64,000 bases of DNA. Origin: Marinifilum caeruleilacunae (GTDB lineage Bacteria; Bacteroidota; Bacteroidia; Bacteroidales; Marinifilaceae). The notes under the pieces are model-generated. The model did not search any database. It was not told the DNA's origin and saw only the letters and a list, made by a program, of their open reading frames with translations. The position numbers and the translations under genes are program-made. The stretch lies in the NCBI RefSeq assembly GCF_013141825.1, contig NZ_RZNH01000022.1, forward strand, positions 1 through 64,000, read 5' to 3'. Shown here one piece after another: positions 1 through 7,822 of this stretch (its first letter is position 1; each line of letters opens with the position of its first letter).

Positions 1-104
1 AATTCTCGTGCAACAGATAGGCAAGATCTTCCTTCGTTCTGTATTTTTAGAACTGCTTGTTCTCTATCCTCAATACTAAATTTGTTTCTCTTTTTTTTAG
101 TCAT
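1..104 (-). CDS. IS3-like transposase OrfA, N-terminal fragment cut by window edge
   Basis: An open frame starts at the ATG at 104 and runs off the left edge, giving 34 residues. It begins MTKKKRNKFS and continues with the charged helical start (IEDREQAVLKIQNEG) seen in the helix-turn-helix OrfA proteins of IS3-family elements. This protein would recognise the element ends during transposition. The assignment is supported by an IS3/IS150-like terminal sequence immediately upstream (110-143). Only the N-terminus is visible, so intactness of the element and the OrfB integrase cannot be judged. Confidence 0.72.
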   Translation of the reverse strand, partial: MTKKKRNKFSIEDREQAVLKIQNEGRSCLSVARE

Positions 105-109
105 AAAAA

Positions 110-143
110 CACCCCAAATGTTGTGTCCAACTTTTGGGGTGCA
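110..143 (-). mobile_element. Right terminal inverted repeat of an IS3-family element
   Basis: On the minus strand this begins TGCACCCCAAAAGTTGGACA, the form typical of IS3-family (IS150-like) ends, directly upstream of the transposase start. The segment also contains a 9-bp inverted repeat, CACCCCAAA (110-118) and TTTGGGGTG (133-141), which could form a hairpin that limits transcription entering from outside. The element boundary is therefore near 143. The target duplication cannot be tested without the other end. Confidence 0.7.
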
Positions 144-171
144 GTTCAATCGGGTAAATGGCTTTTTTTAT

Positions 172-606
172 TTATTGATCTTCGGCAAAATCTTTAAACA
201 TTTTCAGATAACTGGCAGTTTGTTTTTTAAAAGCTCCTGGCATTATTAAGCCCACAACTTTCATAAATCCTTTCAGTTGGAACTCCTGTTCGGTTACATA
301 TTTGGTTTTATTATCGCCCATAGGCAAAAAGCTTATTTTGGCCAGGTTGTATACTCCTTTAGCTTCATAACTTGCAATAAATTCATCAGGCAGATTCAAA
401 GAAATTACAGTTTCCAGCATTTCGATCTCTCTCTTTCCCTGCTTAAAAATCATTTTCGAAGTAGATCCATTTTTTCCGGGCTCTCCACTCAAATGTTCGA
501 TACTCTGCAAACCACGCATCCATTTGAACAGGTTGTCCTCATTGTCGAATAGTTTCACCACTTCATCAATCGGTTTATTAATTTCAATTTCAACTGTATA
601 TTTCAT
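172..606 (-). CDS. SRPBCC-fold (polyketide cyclase/START-like) protein
   Basis: A 144-residue protein starting MKYTVEIEINKPIDEVV, the usual first strand and helix of the SRPBCC fold, which forms a hydrophobic ligand-binding cavity. The length and the pattern (INKPIDEVVKLFDNEDNLFKW near the start and a long amphipathic C-terminal helix) fit the family. No signal peptide is present, so it should be cytoplasmic. An ATG two codons upstream (612) is an alternative start. The gene sits next to the IS3-like end and is not obviously in an operon. The ligand is unknown. Confidence 0.75.
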   Translation of the reverse strand: MKYTVEIEINKPIDEVVKLFDNEDNLFKWMRGLQSIEHLSGEPGKNGSTSKMIFKQGKREIEMLETVISLNLPDEFIASYEAKGVYNLAKISFLPMGDNKTKYVTEQEFQLKGFMKVVGLIMPGAFKKQTASYLKMFKDFAEDQ

Positions 607-702
607 GTACATTATTGGTTTTGGTTTAAAGTATCTTTAAGATACAAAAATCATTGCAGATTTCTAAGCAAACCCTTATGAGTAGTGAATATTTATTATC
701 TG

Positions 703-1431
703 TTAATACGCCTCAACAATTAATGGCATACTATTTTCAGTGAGAGGTTCTCTTTTAAAATTACCGTAGAATGAAATATGATTAAATCCTGCATTTTGAA
801 GCATTTGTGTTAAGGTCGATTTTTTAATTGCCATTAGCTCAATACAGTTCTTAATTTTGCTATTGCTCTCCTTAATGGTTAAAATGGTCTCGAAATCCAC
901 CTTGCCTTTTTCCGGGTGGTAGGTATAATTACGTTCGAATCGAATTGTATCATTTTCAATTGTTGGAAGGTGATTTATATTCTGATCGATAATCCGATCG
1001 TAATTGATGATCTGAAAAAGTAGTTTACCCTCCTCTTTTAGGACTGATTTTGCATTTTTGAAAAACAGTAAAATTTCTTCCTCTGAATTTAAATGTACCA
1101 AAGTATTGCCAAAACAAGCAATGGTATCAAATGCTTCTTTTCCAAAAGCTGTTTCAAGCTCCAACATGTTTTGCAGGCAGAAGCTTAAGTGTTTCATGTT
1201 TTTCCCTTTTTCAATTGCCTGATCAATCATGCCCTTGTCTAAATCGATACCAGTAACTTTTTGATACGAATTAGCCAACTCCAGGGATAAATCACCTATT
1301 GCACATCCAATATCAAGAACCGACAGTGCTGAACTGGGTTTAGAATGCGAATTCTCGATAAAACTGATTTGCATTTTATTCAAAGGGAAAATATGGTGGT
1401 AATATTTTGAGATGCTTTGGTAGAAATCCAT
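703..1431 (-). CDS. Class I SAM-dependent methyltransferase
   Basis: A 242-residue protein with a Rossmann-type methyltransferase core. Motif I is visible as VLDIGCAIGDLSLELA around residues 38-53, followed by the acidic strand end TGIDLD that binds the SAM ribose. A post-motif region (FDTIACFGNTLVHL) matches the motif II/III area of UbiE/COQ5-like enzymes. No membrane segments or signal peptide are seen. The substrate cannot be inferred. It lies about 50 bases downstream of the lhgO-like gene on the same strand, so the two could be co-transcribed. Confidence 0.82.
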   Translation of the reverse strand: MDFYQSISKYYHHIFPLNKMQISFIENSHSKPSSALSVLDIGCAIGDLSLELANSYQKVTGIDLDKGMIDQAIEKGKNMKHLSFCLQNMLELETAFGKEAFDTIACFGNTLVHLNSEEEILLFFKNAKSVLKEEGKLLFQIINYDRIIDQNINHLPTIENDTIRFERNYTYHPEKGKVDFETILTIKESNSKIKNCIELMAIKKSTLTQMLQNAGFNHISFYGNFKREPLTENSMPLIVEAY

Positions 1432-1479
1432 AGGTGATATTCAATTAAAATGTGAAATTATTAATATTTAGCAGTTGAT

Positions 1480-2697
1480 TTACTTCTTATGCTGTATTTT
1501 TTTAATTTTTTCGGATACAAGATAGCTGGCAAAAGCAAAGCTACAAGTAAAAGCTGGTGAAACGGCATTTAAAATATGCAAGGAGTGCTCATCTTTTTCA
1601 ACAATAAAATCCATTTCCAGTTTCAGGGTTTTCGTATTGAGTAATTGTGCCCTGATTCCTGGTTTTGTCCATGTATCAAAAAGGTCGGGATTGCAATTAT
1701 TCGATAAATGCTGGGCTAGCTTTACAAAATGCTTCCGATTGTATTTTTTAATTTCCGATATGGCTAAGCGTCTAAAATGGAAAGAGTTGAAAAGAAAAAG
1801 TTTGGTTTCGTAGTATATGATTTGTATAAATTCCTGGAAATTAAAGTTTGATAAACCTTTGTAATTCTCCCTCCACAATGCAGGAGTAGCCGTTGGCCCA
1901 AGTTTTAACTCATTCTTTACAGTAAGGGTATAATGCACACCCAAGAAAGGATTTAATAAATTTGGAACCGGATAAATATGAGTTTTAATTGTATGATTTG
2001 AATTGCTGTATTTTAAATAATTTCCCCTGAAAGGAATGATAATTCGATTCTTTGCAAAACCGAATTGCCTGGCAATTTTATCTGCATACAAACCTGCTGC
2101 ATTAATCAAATATTCACAAGTGTATTGCTTTTGATTCGTATAAATGATATTGTTTTTCTTTTTTTTAAATTCACTTGAAAACTCGAATTTTACACCGTGC
2201 TCTACTAGTATTTCCTTTAGTTTTGTACAAACCAATTTGGGGTCAACACTCGCGGTATTGGGAGAGTAAAGTGCTTTTTGATACGATTTTGCATTGGAAT
2301 CGATCTCTTTTAATCTCACTAAATCAATTAATTCCACATCAACACCATTCCTCCTTCCACGGTTTTCCAGTTCGTATAAGCCTTGTAGTTCTTCTTCATT
2401 GGAAGCAATCACTACCTTACCACAATGGTTTACAGGAATATTATTTTCCTTGCAGAAAGCTTTCATTAAACGATTACCATCGACACAAAATCGGGCTTTT
2501 AACGAATCCGAAGTATAATAAAAACCTGCATGCAGAACGCCACTATTCAAACCGCTGGCGTGTTTGGCAACGTCATCTTCCTTTTCAAGAATGGCAATCG
2601 AGCATTTTGGAAATTTCTCGCCTAACTCTTTGGCAATACTCAGACCAATAATTCCTGCACCTATTATGATGTAATCGTAATGATATGTGTGACTCAT
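1480..2697 (-). CDS. lhgO: L-2-hydroxyglutarate oxidase/dehydrogenase (FAD-dependent)
   Basis: A 405-residue FAD oxidoreductase of the DAO fold. The dinucleotide-binding motif IIIGAGIIGLSIAKEL is at residues 10-25. It is followed by the family-typical stretch KHASGLNSGVLHAGFYY, in which the His is near the flavin. The central INAAGLYAD and the later GPTATPALWREN also match L2HGDH/LhgO proteins. Members oxidise L-2-hydroxyglutarate to 2-oxoglutarate and pass electrons to the respiratory chain or to oxygen. Length is as expected for the family. Preceded on the same strand by a diacylglycerol-kinase gene with only about 50 bases between them. Confidence 0.88.
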   Translation of the reverse strand: MSHTYHYDYIIIGAGIIGLSIAKELGEKFPKCSIAILEKEDDVAKHASGLNSGVLHAGFYYTSDSLKARFCVDGNRLMKAFCKENNIPVNHCGKVVIASNEEELQGLYELENRGRRNGVDVELIDLVRLKEIDSNAKSYQKALYSPNTASVDPKLVCTKLKEILVEHGVKFEFSSEFKKKKNNIIYTNQKQYTCEYLINAAGLYADKIARQFGFAKNRIIIPFRGNYLKYSNSNHTIKTHIYPVPNLLNPFLGVHYTLTVKNELKLGPTATPALWRENYKGLSNFNFQEFIQIIYYETKLFLFNSFHFRRLAISEIKKYNRKHFVKLAQHLSNNCNPDLFDTWTKPGIRAQLLNTKTLKLEMDFIVEKDEHSLHILNAVSPAFTCSFAFASYLVSEKIKKIQHKK

Positions 2698-2745
2698 AAT
2701 GAACCTGGTATTTTGTAAGTACTATAAAAGTTACAAAAAGCATTA

Positions 2746-3132
2746 CTAATTCGTGCAAGAGTGTATCAAAGTGGGTAAAAAAATAATTAATCCAATAATA
2801 AATGCAGTTATCGCACTAATGAGAACTGCAGCAGCAGAAATATTCTTAATTTTTTTGATATGCGTGTGTTTACCTGGATGAATAAAGTCACAAAGATTTT
2901 CTATTACAGTATTGAATATTTCAGCTACTACAACAAATCCAATTGAGAAAAGAATGGCTGCAATTTCCAGTTTTTTGAGTTTCAGAATGGCTGTAAGAAC
3001 ATACAAGACAAGCCCAATTCCCAGGTGTATTTTTGCATTGTCTTCCTCCTTTACAACAGTTCTGATCCCCACTAAGGCATTCACAAAACTTTTTAGCCTG
3101 CCTCTTATGGAAAAAGTAGCCTTCTTTTTCAT
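2746..3132 (-). CDS. dgkA: Diacylglycerol kinase / undecaprenol kinase family membrane protein
   Basis: A 128-residue integral membrane protein with three hydrophobic segments, the size of DgkA/UdpK. Family features are the N-terminal amphipathic stretch (SFVNALVGIRTVVKEEDNAKIH), the acidic helix AEIFNTVIENLCDF carrying the catalytic/metal-binding Glu residues, and the C-terminal ISAAAVLISA. These enzymes phosphorylate diacylglycerol or undecaprenol at the membrane. One oddity is that the usual Lys-Asp before the Ala-rich motif reads Lys-Asn (IKNISAAAVL). The gene follows creD by about 20 bases on the same strand and may belong to its transcript. Confidence 0.86.
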   Translation of the reverse strand: MKKKATFSIRGRLKSFVNALVGIRTVVKEEDNAKIHLGIGLVLYVLTAILKLKKLEIAAILFSIGFVVVAEIFNTVIENLCDFIHPGKHTHIKKIKNISAAAVLISAITAFIIGLIIFLPTLIHSCTN

Positions 3133-3152
3133 TTCTCAATTCAATAAGTTAT

Positions 3153-4496
3153 TTATTCGGCACTCACCTGTAGCTTGTACCAATTGATATTTCTCGTAAA
3201 ATACATGGTTATGGCAAGAATAATGGTCAAGCCGATACTGCCCATTAAGAGTGCGTAGTCTGCCAGTTGCAGAGTAACAAACAAGAAGGTGTAAATGCCC
3301 AGAATCGTGGAGGTGAGTATTCCCGTAAATTTTAACGATTTAAATACGCTTGTTGAGTATAATGAGATGAGGAGAGAACTTACACCGGCCGAAATCAGGT
3401 AAGCCATATTAAAGTTTGAATGTTCCGAAATCGAAATCAAAAGAACATAGAAAAGACAAAGCGCTAAGCCCACAAGGGTATATTGAAAAGGATGAATTTT
3501 TTTTCCGTTTAAAATCTCTACAAGGAAAAACACCAGGAATATCAAAGAAATGGTCATAACGGCATATTTGGCCGATCGAGTTGCTTTCTGGTAATCATCA
3601 AGAGGCATTATTAAATCAACGCCAAAACTTGATTCTTGCATGCGTTGGCCCATATTTCTGTCTACCCATGTTTGAGGATAGTTTCGATTTAGTAGAAGTG
3701 CTTTCCATTTCGCAGTAAATCCTTCATCGCTTACTTCTCTTTGTTTAGGAATAAAGTTTCCATTAAAACTTGGAGAGGACCATGGAGATTTCAATTGAAC
3801 TTCGGTTGTTCCGCCTACCGGGATAAAAGATAGATTCTGACTTCCCTGCAAGTTTAGCGCAAATGAAAATGGAACTGATTTGGTATATTCTTCTTCCAGG
3901 TTTGGAAGGTCGATGCTCACTCCAGATCTCATCATTTCAGGCAAACGCGAACCGGCTTGCACCTGTAATTTTTCTTTTCCCCAGTTCAGCACAATCTGAT
4001 CTTCAATCCCCCTTAAATCCGAAATTCCAATGCTTACGAAAGCCTTATCAAATTGAATTTCTTTTAAACCGCTTTTATCAATTTTAGCATTTAAATCGAA
4101 AGTACCCGAAACATTTAATTGACTTCGATAAACCACTACCTCGTAAATACCGCGCTTTAAGGTTTTGGGTTCAATGTCTCCATTAATTTTTAAAGCATCT
4201 GGCAGAATATAAAGGTGTTTGGTTTGTTGAATCACCTCATTCTCCTTATCGCGATATTCGTATAAAAGGGGAATGCTAAGAACAGGACCATTAATTTGTT
4301 GTTCGTTGGCCCATTTCGAACTTACCTCGTTGAGAACGGATCGATTTAAATTTTTCCGCTCGGATATAATGGATTTGATCATGCTCGTAGGAATGAGTAA
4401 TAAAAGCATCAGTATGGTAATTGTGGTGAGTTTCAGTCCAACCGATTGTTTTAACCAATTGCCAAATTTTTCGAAAGGTGTTTGTTCTGTGTTCAT
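3153..4496 (-). CDS. creD: CreD family inner-membrane protein
   Basis: A 447-residue protein starting MNTEQTPFEKFGNWLKQS. An in-frame start 11 codons upstream would lie inside a palindromic operator, so the ATG at 4496 is preferred. One N-terminal membrane helix is followed by a large periplasmic domain with the CreD-type region WKALLLNRNYPQTW, then about five hydrophobic segments in the last 130 residues. CreD proteins are linked to envelope stress and beta-lactam or colicin tolerance in proteobacteria, but the biochemical role is unknown. The gene is preceded by a winged-helix regulator gene and has its own copy of the palindrome at 4515-4533. Confidence 0.87.
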   Translation of the reverse strand: MNTEQTPFEKFGNWLKQSVGLKLTTITILMLLLLIPTSMIKSIISERKNLNRSVLNEVSSKWANEQQINGPVLSIPLLYEYRDKENEVIQQTKHLYILPDALKINGDIEPKTLKRGIYEVVVYRSQLNVSGTFDLNAKIDKSGLKEIQFDKAFVSIGISDLRGIEDQIVLNWGKEKLQVQAGSRLPEMMRSGVSIDLPNLEEEYTKSVPFSFALNLQGSQNLSFIPVGGTTEVQLKSPWSSPSFNGNFIPKQREVSDEGFTAKWKALLLNRNYPQTWVDRNMGQRMQESSFGVDLIMPLDDYQKATRSAKYAVMTISLIFLVFFLVEILNGKKIHPFQYTLVGLALCLFYVLLISISEHSNFNMAYLISAGVSSLLISLYSTSVFKSLKFTGILTSTILGIYTFLFVTLQLADYALLMGSIGLTIILAITMYFTRNINWYKLQVSAE

Positions 4497-4514
4497 ATTG
4501 TTGATTTTTAAAAG

Positions 4515-4533
4515 TACTTTGAAAAACAAAGTA
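4515..4533 (-). promoter_or_regulatory. Palindromic operator upstream of creD
   Basis: The 19-bp inverted repeat TACTTTG-AAAAA-CAAAGTA has perfect 7-bp arms. The same arms and spacing recur at 5460-5478 ahead of the first gene of the operon. Both sites lie just upstream of start codons, and the operon encodes a small winged-helix regulator, so this is probably its binding site. The position suggests creD has its own regulated promoter in addition to read-through. Confidence 0.72.
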
Positions 4534-4548
4534 GAATGAGAAAAAAAA

Positions 4549-4839
4549 TTATTTCAGTAATTGCTCTATGGCTTTTATGTGTTTTAAGAAGGCCGCCTTT
4601 CCTTCATTTGTTGCGCTATACTTTGTATTGGGTTTTCGGTCTAAAAATTCTTTCTGAACCCTGATGTATTCGCTTTTTTCCAATGATTTAAGGTGACTGG
4701 CCAAATTACCATCAGTCACGCCCAATAGGTTTTTTAAGGCATTAAAATCCAGGTAGTCGTTTACCACCAAAGCCGACATAATTCCAAGTCGAATTCGGTT
4801 TTCAAAAGCTTTATTTAAATCTTTTAGAATATCTTTCAC
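4549..4839 (-). CDS. Winged-helix transcriptional regulator (PF13601-like)
   Basis: A 96-residue DNA-binding protein. I place the start at a GTG (4839) whose last two bases lie in the TGA stop of the upstream gene (a GTGA overlap). A longer frame exists to 4905, but its extra residues are just the other frame of the neighbouring gene. The body shows the compact winged helix: FENRIRLGIMSALVVND, a recognition helix region TDGNLASHLKSLEKSEYI, and a wing ending KYSATNEGK. This family commonly sits with CreD and small membrane proteins in Bacteroidota. It likely autoregulates through the two TACTTTG-N5-CAAAGTA sites. Confidence 0.85.
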   Translation of the reverse strand: MKDILKDLNKAFENRIRLGIMSALVVNDYLDFNALKNLLGVTDGNLASHLKSLEKSEYIRVQKEFLDRKPNTKYSATNEGKAAFLKHIKAIEQLLK

Positions 4840-5453
4840 GACTTGTATTTTACTTCCATTATAATGCCATATACAATGTGGAGAACTCCAAAACCAATGC
4901 ACCAAAAAATAAGGCCATAACCTATAAAATAAGTCGCGATTAATCCTAATATGATCTCCAATATTCCCAAACTACGAACTTCCGTTAGTGTGTATTTACT
5001 CGCATTTACCAATGCCAGGCCATAAAAAAGAAGTGTAAGGGGCGCAATTAATCCTACGTAACCTTTAATTAATATCAACAGGCAAAATGCTCCACCGCTT
5101 AACAAAGGGATAAGCAGGTTCATTAATAATCGTTTGGTTTGCGAATCCCAAATGTTTTGTTTGCTACGTTTGGTTTTTAACCTGGTAAAGAAAATTCCTA
5201 AACCTACAGCAAGTAGTAGCGTTATTGCACCAATTCCTATTAATTGAATCAACTGGTCCCAACTCAGTAAAGCGCGATCAAAGTTCTGATACCCGGTTTT
5301 AGAATAAATGGTAATCCAAGCCACGTAAGCTCCGGCCAATGCAACCACGCCTGCAGCAATTCCTGATAAACCACTTAATGAAATGAATTTTGATGATTTG
5401 TTCATCATCTCCTTGATTTCATTTAAATCTTCAATGTATTTCTGTTGATTCAT
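4836..5453 (-). CDS. Polytopic membrane protein of the creD operon
   Basis: A 205-residue protein starting MNQQKYIEDLNEIKEMMNKS, with a short cytoplasmic amphipathic start followed by about five hydrophobic helices and ending in a short basic tail. No enzymatic motif is recognised. Its coding end overlaps the GTG start of the winged-helix regulator, so translation of the two is coupled. An ATG seven codons upstream (5474) lies inside the palindrome at 5460-5478 and is less likely to be the start. It may be the membrane partner of the regulator, but that is only inferred from context. Confidence 0.8.
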   Translation of the reverse strand: MNQQKYIEDLNEIKEMMNKSSKFISLSGLSGIAAGVVALAGAYVAWITIYSKTGYQNFDRALLSWDQLIQLIGIGAITLLLAVGLGIFFTRLKTKRSKQNIWDSQTKRLLMNLLIPLLSGGAFCLLILIKGYVGLIAPLTLLFYGLALVNASKYTLTEVRSLGILEIILGLIATYFIGYGLIFWCIGFGVLHIVYGIIMEVKYKS

Positions 5454-5459
5454 AAAAAG

Positions 5460-5478
5460 TACTTTGAAATTCAAAGTA
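5460..5478 (-). promoter_or_regulatory. Palindromic operator upstream of the regulator/creD operon
   Basis: TACTTTGAAATTCAAAGTA is a perfect 19-bp palindrome (9-bp arms, one central base) ending six bases from the operon's start codon. It shares arms and length with the site at 4515-4533. Each half contains TACTTTG, close to the Bacteroidota -7 box TAnnTTTG, so binding would plausibly compete with RNA polymerase or with ribosome entry. Confidence 0.75.
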
Positions 5479-5548
5479 AAAATAGATAATTTATTTTATT
5501 CTCCAAAAATAAATAGTAAAATCCTTTTATTAATGTCGGTAAAGGCCT

Positions 5549-6313
5549 TTAAAATAGCGTGTTAAATTCGTCGTAATGAAATTCCTGACTTGCCTTAACT
5601 GTATTGCCAACAGAATTTTTACCTCGTAATGGACGAACAGTGTGTGCAATCAGATGGTCCTTGGAAGGTGTCATCAGTTGCTTAATTCTACTTGCATCTG
5701 TAACATCATGAGTAGATCGCAACCATTCGTCTGCTTTCTCATCAGTTAAAAGTAATGGCATTCTTGATTCCTTCAGTTTTGGATTGTTGTGAATTTCTGC
5801 CATGAAAGGATTTGCTTTTACCGTAACGATGGTGAATGTTTTTAAAATTTCACCCGTTTGTTTATTAATCCAGTTACTCCAAAGTCCGGCAAGAGTCATT
5901 GGTTCCTTATTTTCTTTCTGAATGAAATAGGGAAATGTTTTTCCATTTTTATGATGATGTTCATAGAATCCATCAACACTGATAACACAACGATGATGCT
6001 GAGCGGACTTTCGGAATGAGGGTTTTTCGAATATGCTTTCACCTCTTGCATTAATGGTTTTCCTGCGAAGTTCTGTGGCCTGTTTTTCATCTTTAACCCA
6101 ATCGGGAATTAAGCCCCAGGAAGCCATGGTAGGCAAATTGGGTTCATCTCCAGTATAAATCAGTAAATTCGGATGAGCAAAACCAGACACATGATGCCAG
6201 CTTGTAATGTATGGCTCCAGTTCTGTTTCCAGTTCACGAATAATTTCGGAATGATTTAACCTGCGGGCTCTTTTGAGTTGAGCTTCCAACTTTGCTTGAA
6301 TGTCGTAACACAT
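5549..6313 (-). CDS. yedK: SOS response-associated peptidase (SRAP/HMCES-YedK family)
   Basis: A 254-residue protein starting MCYDIQAK. Cys2, exposed after Met removal, is the catalytic residue of this family and forms a thiazolidine crosslink with abasic sites in single-stranded DNA. Other conserved features are the NARGE motif (INARGESIFEKPSF), GFYE (VDGFYEHH) supplying the active-site Glu, and the His...RMPLLL segment (EIHNNPKLKESRMPLLL). Length fits the family. The gene appears monocistronic. No LexA-type box was recognised upstream. Confidence 0.92.
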   Translation of the reverse strand: MCYDIQAKLEAQLKRARRLNHSEIIRELETELEPYITSWHHVSGFAHPNLLIYTGDEPNLPTMASWGLIPDWVKDEKQATELRRKTINARGESIFEKPSFRKSAQHHRCVISVDGFYEHHHKNGKTFPYFIQKENKEPMTLAGLWSNWINKQTGEILKTFTIVTVKANPFMAEIHNNPKLKESRMPLLLTDEKADEWLRSTHDVTDASRIKQLMTPSKDHLIAHTVRPLRGKNSVGNTVKASQEFHYDEFNTLF

Positions 6314-6452
6314 GAGAATAAACAGTTTCTTTAAAAATACTTATGATTGGAGAGAATTTCAACTAAAATACAAGGGCTTTGTATGAATTGATGTTTGACA
6401 TTATTTAGTACATTTGAGATTCTCATTATTTACCGAATTAAACAACAAACCC

Positions 6453-7268
6453 ATGAAATCAATTTATTCAATTTTTATTCTTGCGCTTTTATTTCTTAGC
6501 GCCTGTAATCAACCTAAATCTGGAAATAAGCATGTTGCTTTGGGCGATACCATCCAAACTGAAAGTGGTTTGAAGTATTTCTATATTAAAAAAGGAGAAG
6601 GAAGAAAAATTGAGACAGGTAGTAGAGTAGGGACATACTTAAGTCTGCAGGTGGATAATAAAGTGGTTTGGAATACCGATGAGCTGCCCGATTCATTATT
6701 TACTTATGTAGCCAATTACTCTCGTTTAATTAAGGGATTTACAGAAATGACCATGCTTTTGCGCGAAGGTGATGAAGTTGTTGCCATTTTACCTGATTCA
6801 TTGGCATATGGAGCAAGAGGTGCTGGTGATGTGGTTCCGCCACATGCAACTCTAGTTTACGATCAGTTTAAAGTGATTCAGGTTGATGCGCCTAAAAAGT
6901 TTTTGTCTGATCTATTGTATGACGATATGAAAGAAAAATCGATTGAAGATGCAATTGCTACTTACAACAAAATAACAGAAGGAGAAGAGGCTTTGAATTA
7001 CCATGCGGATAGTGAACAGTTGAACCGGGTTTGGGAACAACTGAATAAAGATAGTTTGCATGTAAAAGCAGCAGATTATGCCTTGAAATTTGGAGAAATA
7101 GCCAAGGATGACAGGTTGAAGTATAGAAATGTATTATCGCTGGAAAATATGGAAGATTACCACAAGGCAAAAGAGCAATTGGAAATTCTTCTTGTTGGTG
7201 ATCCCGATAATCAAATGATGCAGGACAAAATGATTGAATTGTGCAAGAAGCATCAGGATAAGAAGTAA
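6453..7268 (+). CDS. FKBP-type peptidyl-prolyl isomerase lipoprotein
   Basis: A 271-residue predicted lipoprotein starting MKSIYSIFILALLFLSACN, with the lipobox LSAC at residues 15-18. An in-frame ATG 13 codons upstream is rejected because it would bury the signal peptide. Residues about 30-145 form an FKBP domain (TESGLKYFYIKKGEG, GFTEMTMLLREGD, LAYGARGAGDVVPPHATL). The remainder is helical and rich in Glu/Lys, resembling TPR-like repeats. It would catalyse or assist folding of exported proteins on the periplasmic side of the envelope. It is followed by a strong terminator and appears monocistronic. Confidence 0.88.
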   Translation: MKSIYSIFILALLFLSACNQPKSGNKHVALGDTIQTESGLKYFYIKKGEGRKIETGSRVGTYLSLQVDNKVVWNTDELPDSLFTYVANYSRLIKGFTEMTMLLREGDEVVAILPDSLAYGARGAGDVVPPHATLVYDQFKVIQVDAPKKFLSDLLYDDMKEKSIEDAIATYNKITEGEEALNYHADSEQLNRVWEQLNKDSLHVKAADYALKFGEIAKDDRLKYRNVLSLENMEDYHKAKEQLEILLVGDPDNQMMQDKMIELCKKHQDKK

Positions 7269-7285
7269 AGAAAATATAAATAGAT

Positions 7286-7313
7286 AAGCCCAGCCTTTTG
7301 GTTGGGCTTTTTT
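7286..7313 (+). terminator. Rho-independent terminator of the FKBP gene
   Basis: The stem AAGCCCAGCC/GGTTGGGCTT with a TTTT loop is followed by a T-run. It lies between convergent genes ending at 7268 and 7319. Confidence 0.88.
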
Positions 7314-7318
7314 GTATG

Positions 7319-7633
7319 TTATAACCTCTCCAGCTCCATCTCACCAAATACCTTCGATGAGACGAATAAATGGCTATTTTCCGATTCTAAACTAAATTCG
7401 CTGGTAAATAAATTACTCTGAAACTGCAGGCAATGGCAATCTTTCTGTTGTTCTTTGCTTAAGTATAACTTTACAAATTTGTGAGAGTCCGATTTTCCGG
7501 CTTTATCTCCCGATTTAAAAGAGATGTTGATCGACTGATCAGGTTCGGTCCAGAAGAATGAGCAAACTGCCTTGGAATCAACGTCGCGCCATTCTCCACT
7601 TGTTATCAGTTTTATCATTTCAAGGTAATTCAT
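7319..7633 (-). CDS. Hypothetical protein, 104 residues
   Basis: A small, soluble-looking protein starting MNYLEMIKLITSGEWRDVDS, with no signal peptide, membrane segment or motif that I recognise. It has three Cys residues, two of them in a CHC pair. It converges on the FKBP gene and is followed by an intergenic promoter region for the LruC gene on the other strand. Coding is supported by an uninterrupted frame with a plausible start and by its location between two terminator-bounded units. The function is unknown. Confidence 0.6.
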   Translation of the reverse strand: MNYLEMIKLITSGEWRDVDSKAVCSFFWTEPDQSINISFKSGDKAGKSDSHKFVKLYLSKEQQKDCHCLQFQSNLFTSEFSLESENSHLFVSSKVFGEMELERL

Positions 7634-7822
7634 CTGTTTTGTTTATCAGTTTTCAACTACTTATAAGTTACGAATTTTGAGGCATAAGTTCAATTCATTG
7701 AGAAACTTAACTGGTTGGACTCATAATTAAACAATTTTCACTAACATTTGTTAAATAATTACGTAAGTGTGATTTTATATGCTAAAATCGACTATAAACT
7801 TTAGTAATTAAAAACGACTACT

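Noticed and set aside
2175-2651. Long plus-strand open frame opposite lhgO
   Set aside because: It is the antisense shadow of a well-conserved FAD enzyme and has no family features of its own.
4840-4905. Longer N-terminus for the winged-helix regulator starting at 4905
   Set aside because: The additional residues are only the out-of-frame reading of the upstream gene's conserved end; the GTG at 4839 overlapping the stop is more consistent with family length.
6414-6452. Upstream start for the FKBP lipoprotein
   Set aside because: It would put 13 polar residues before a clear lipoprotein signal peptide.
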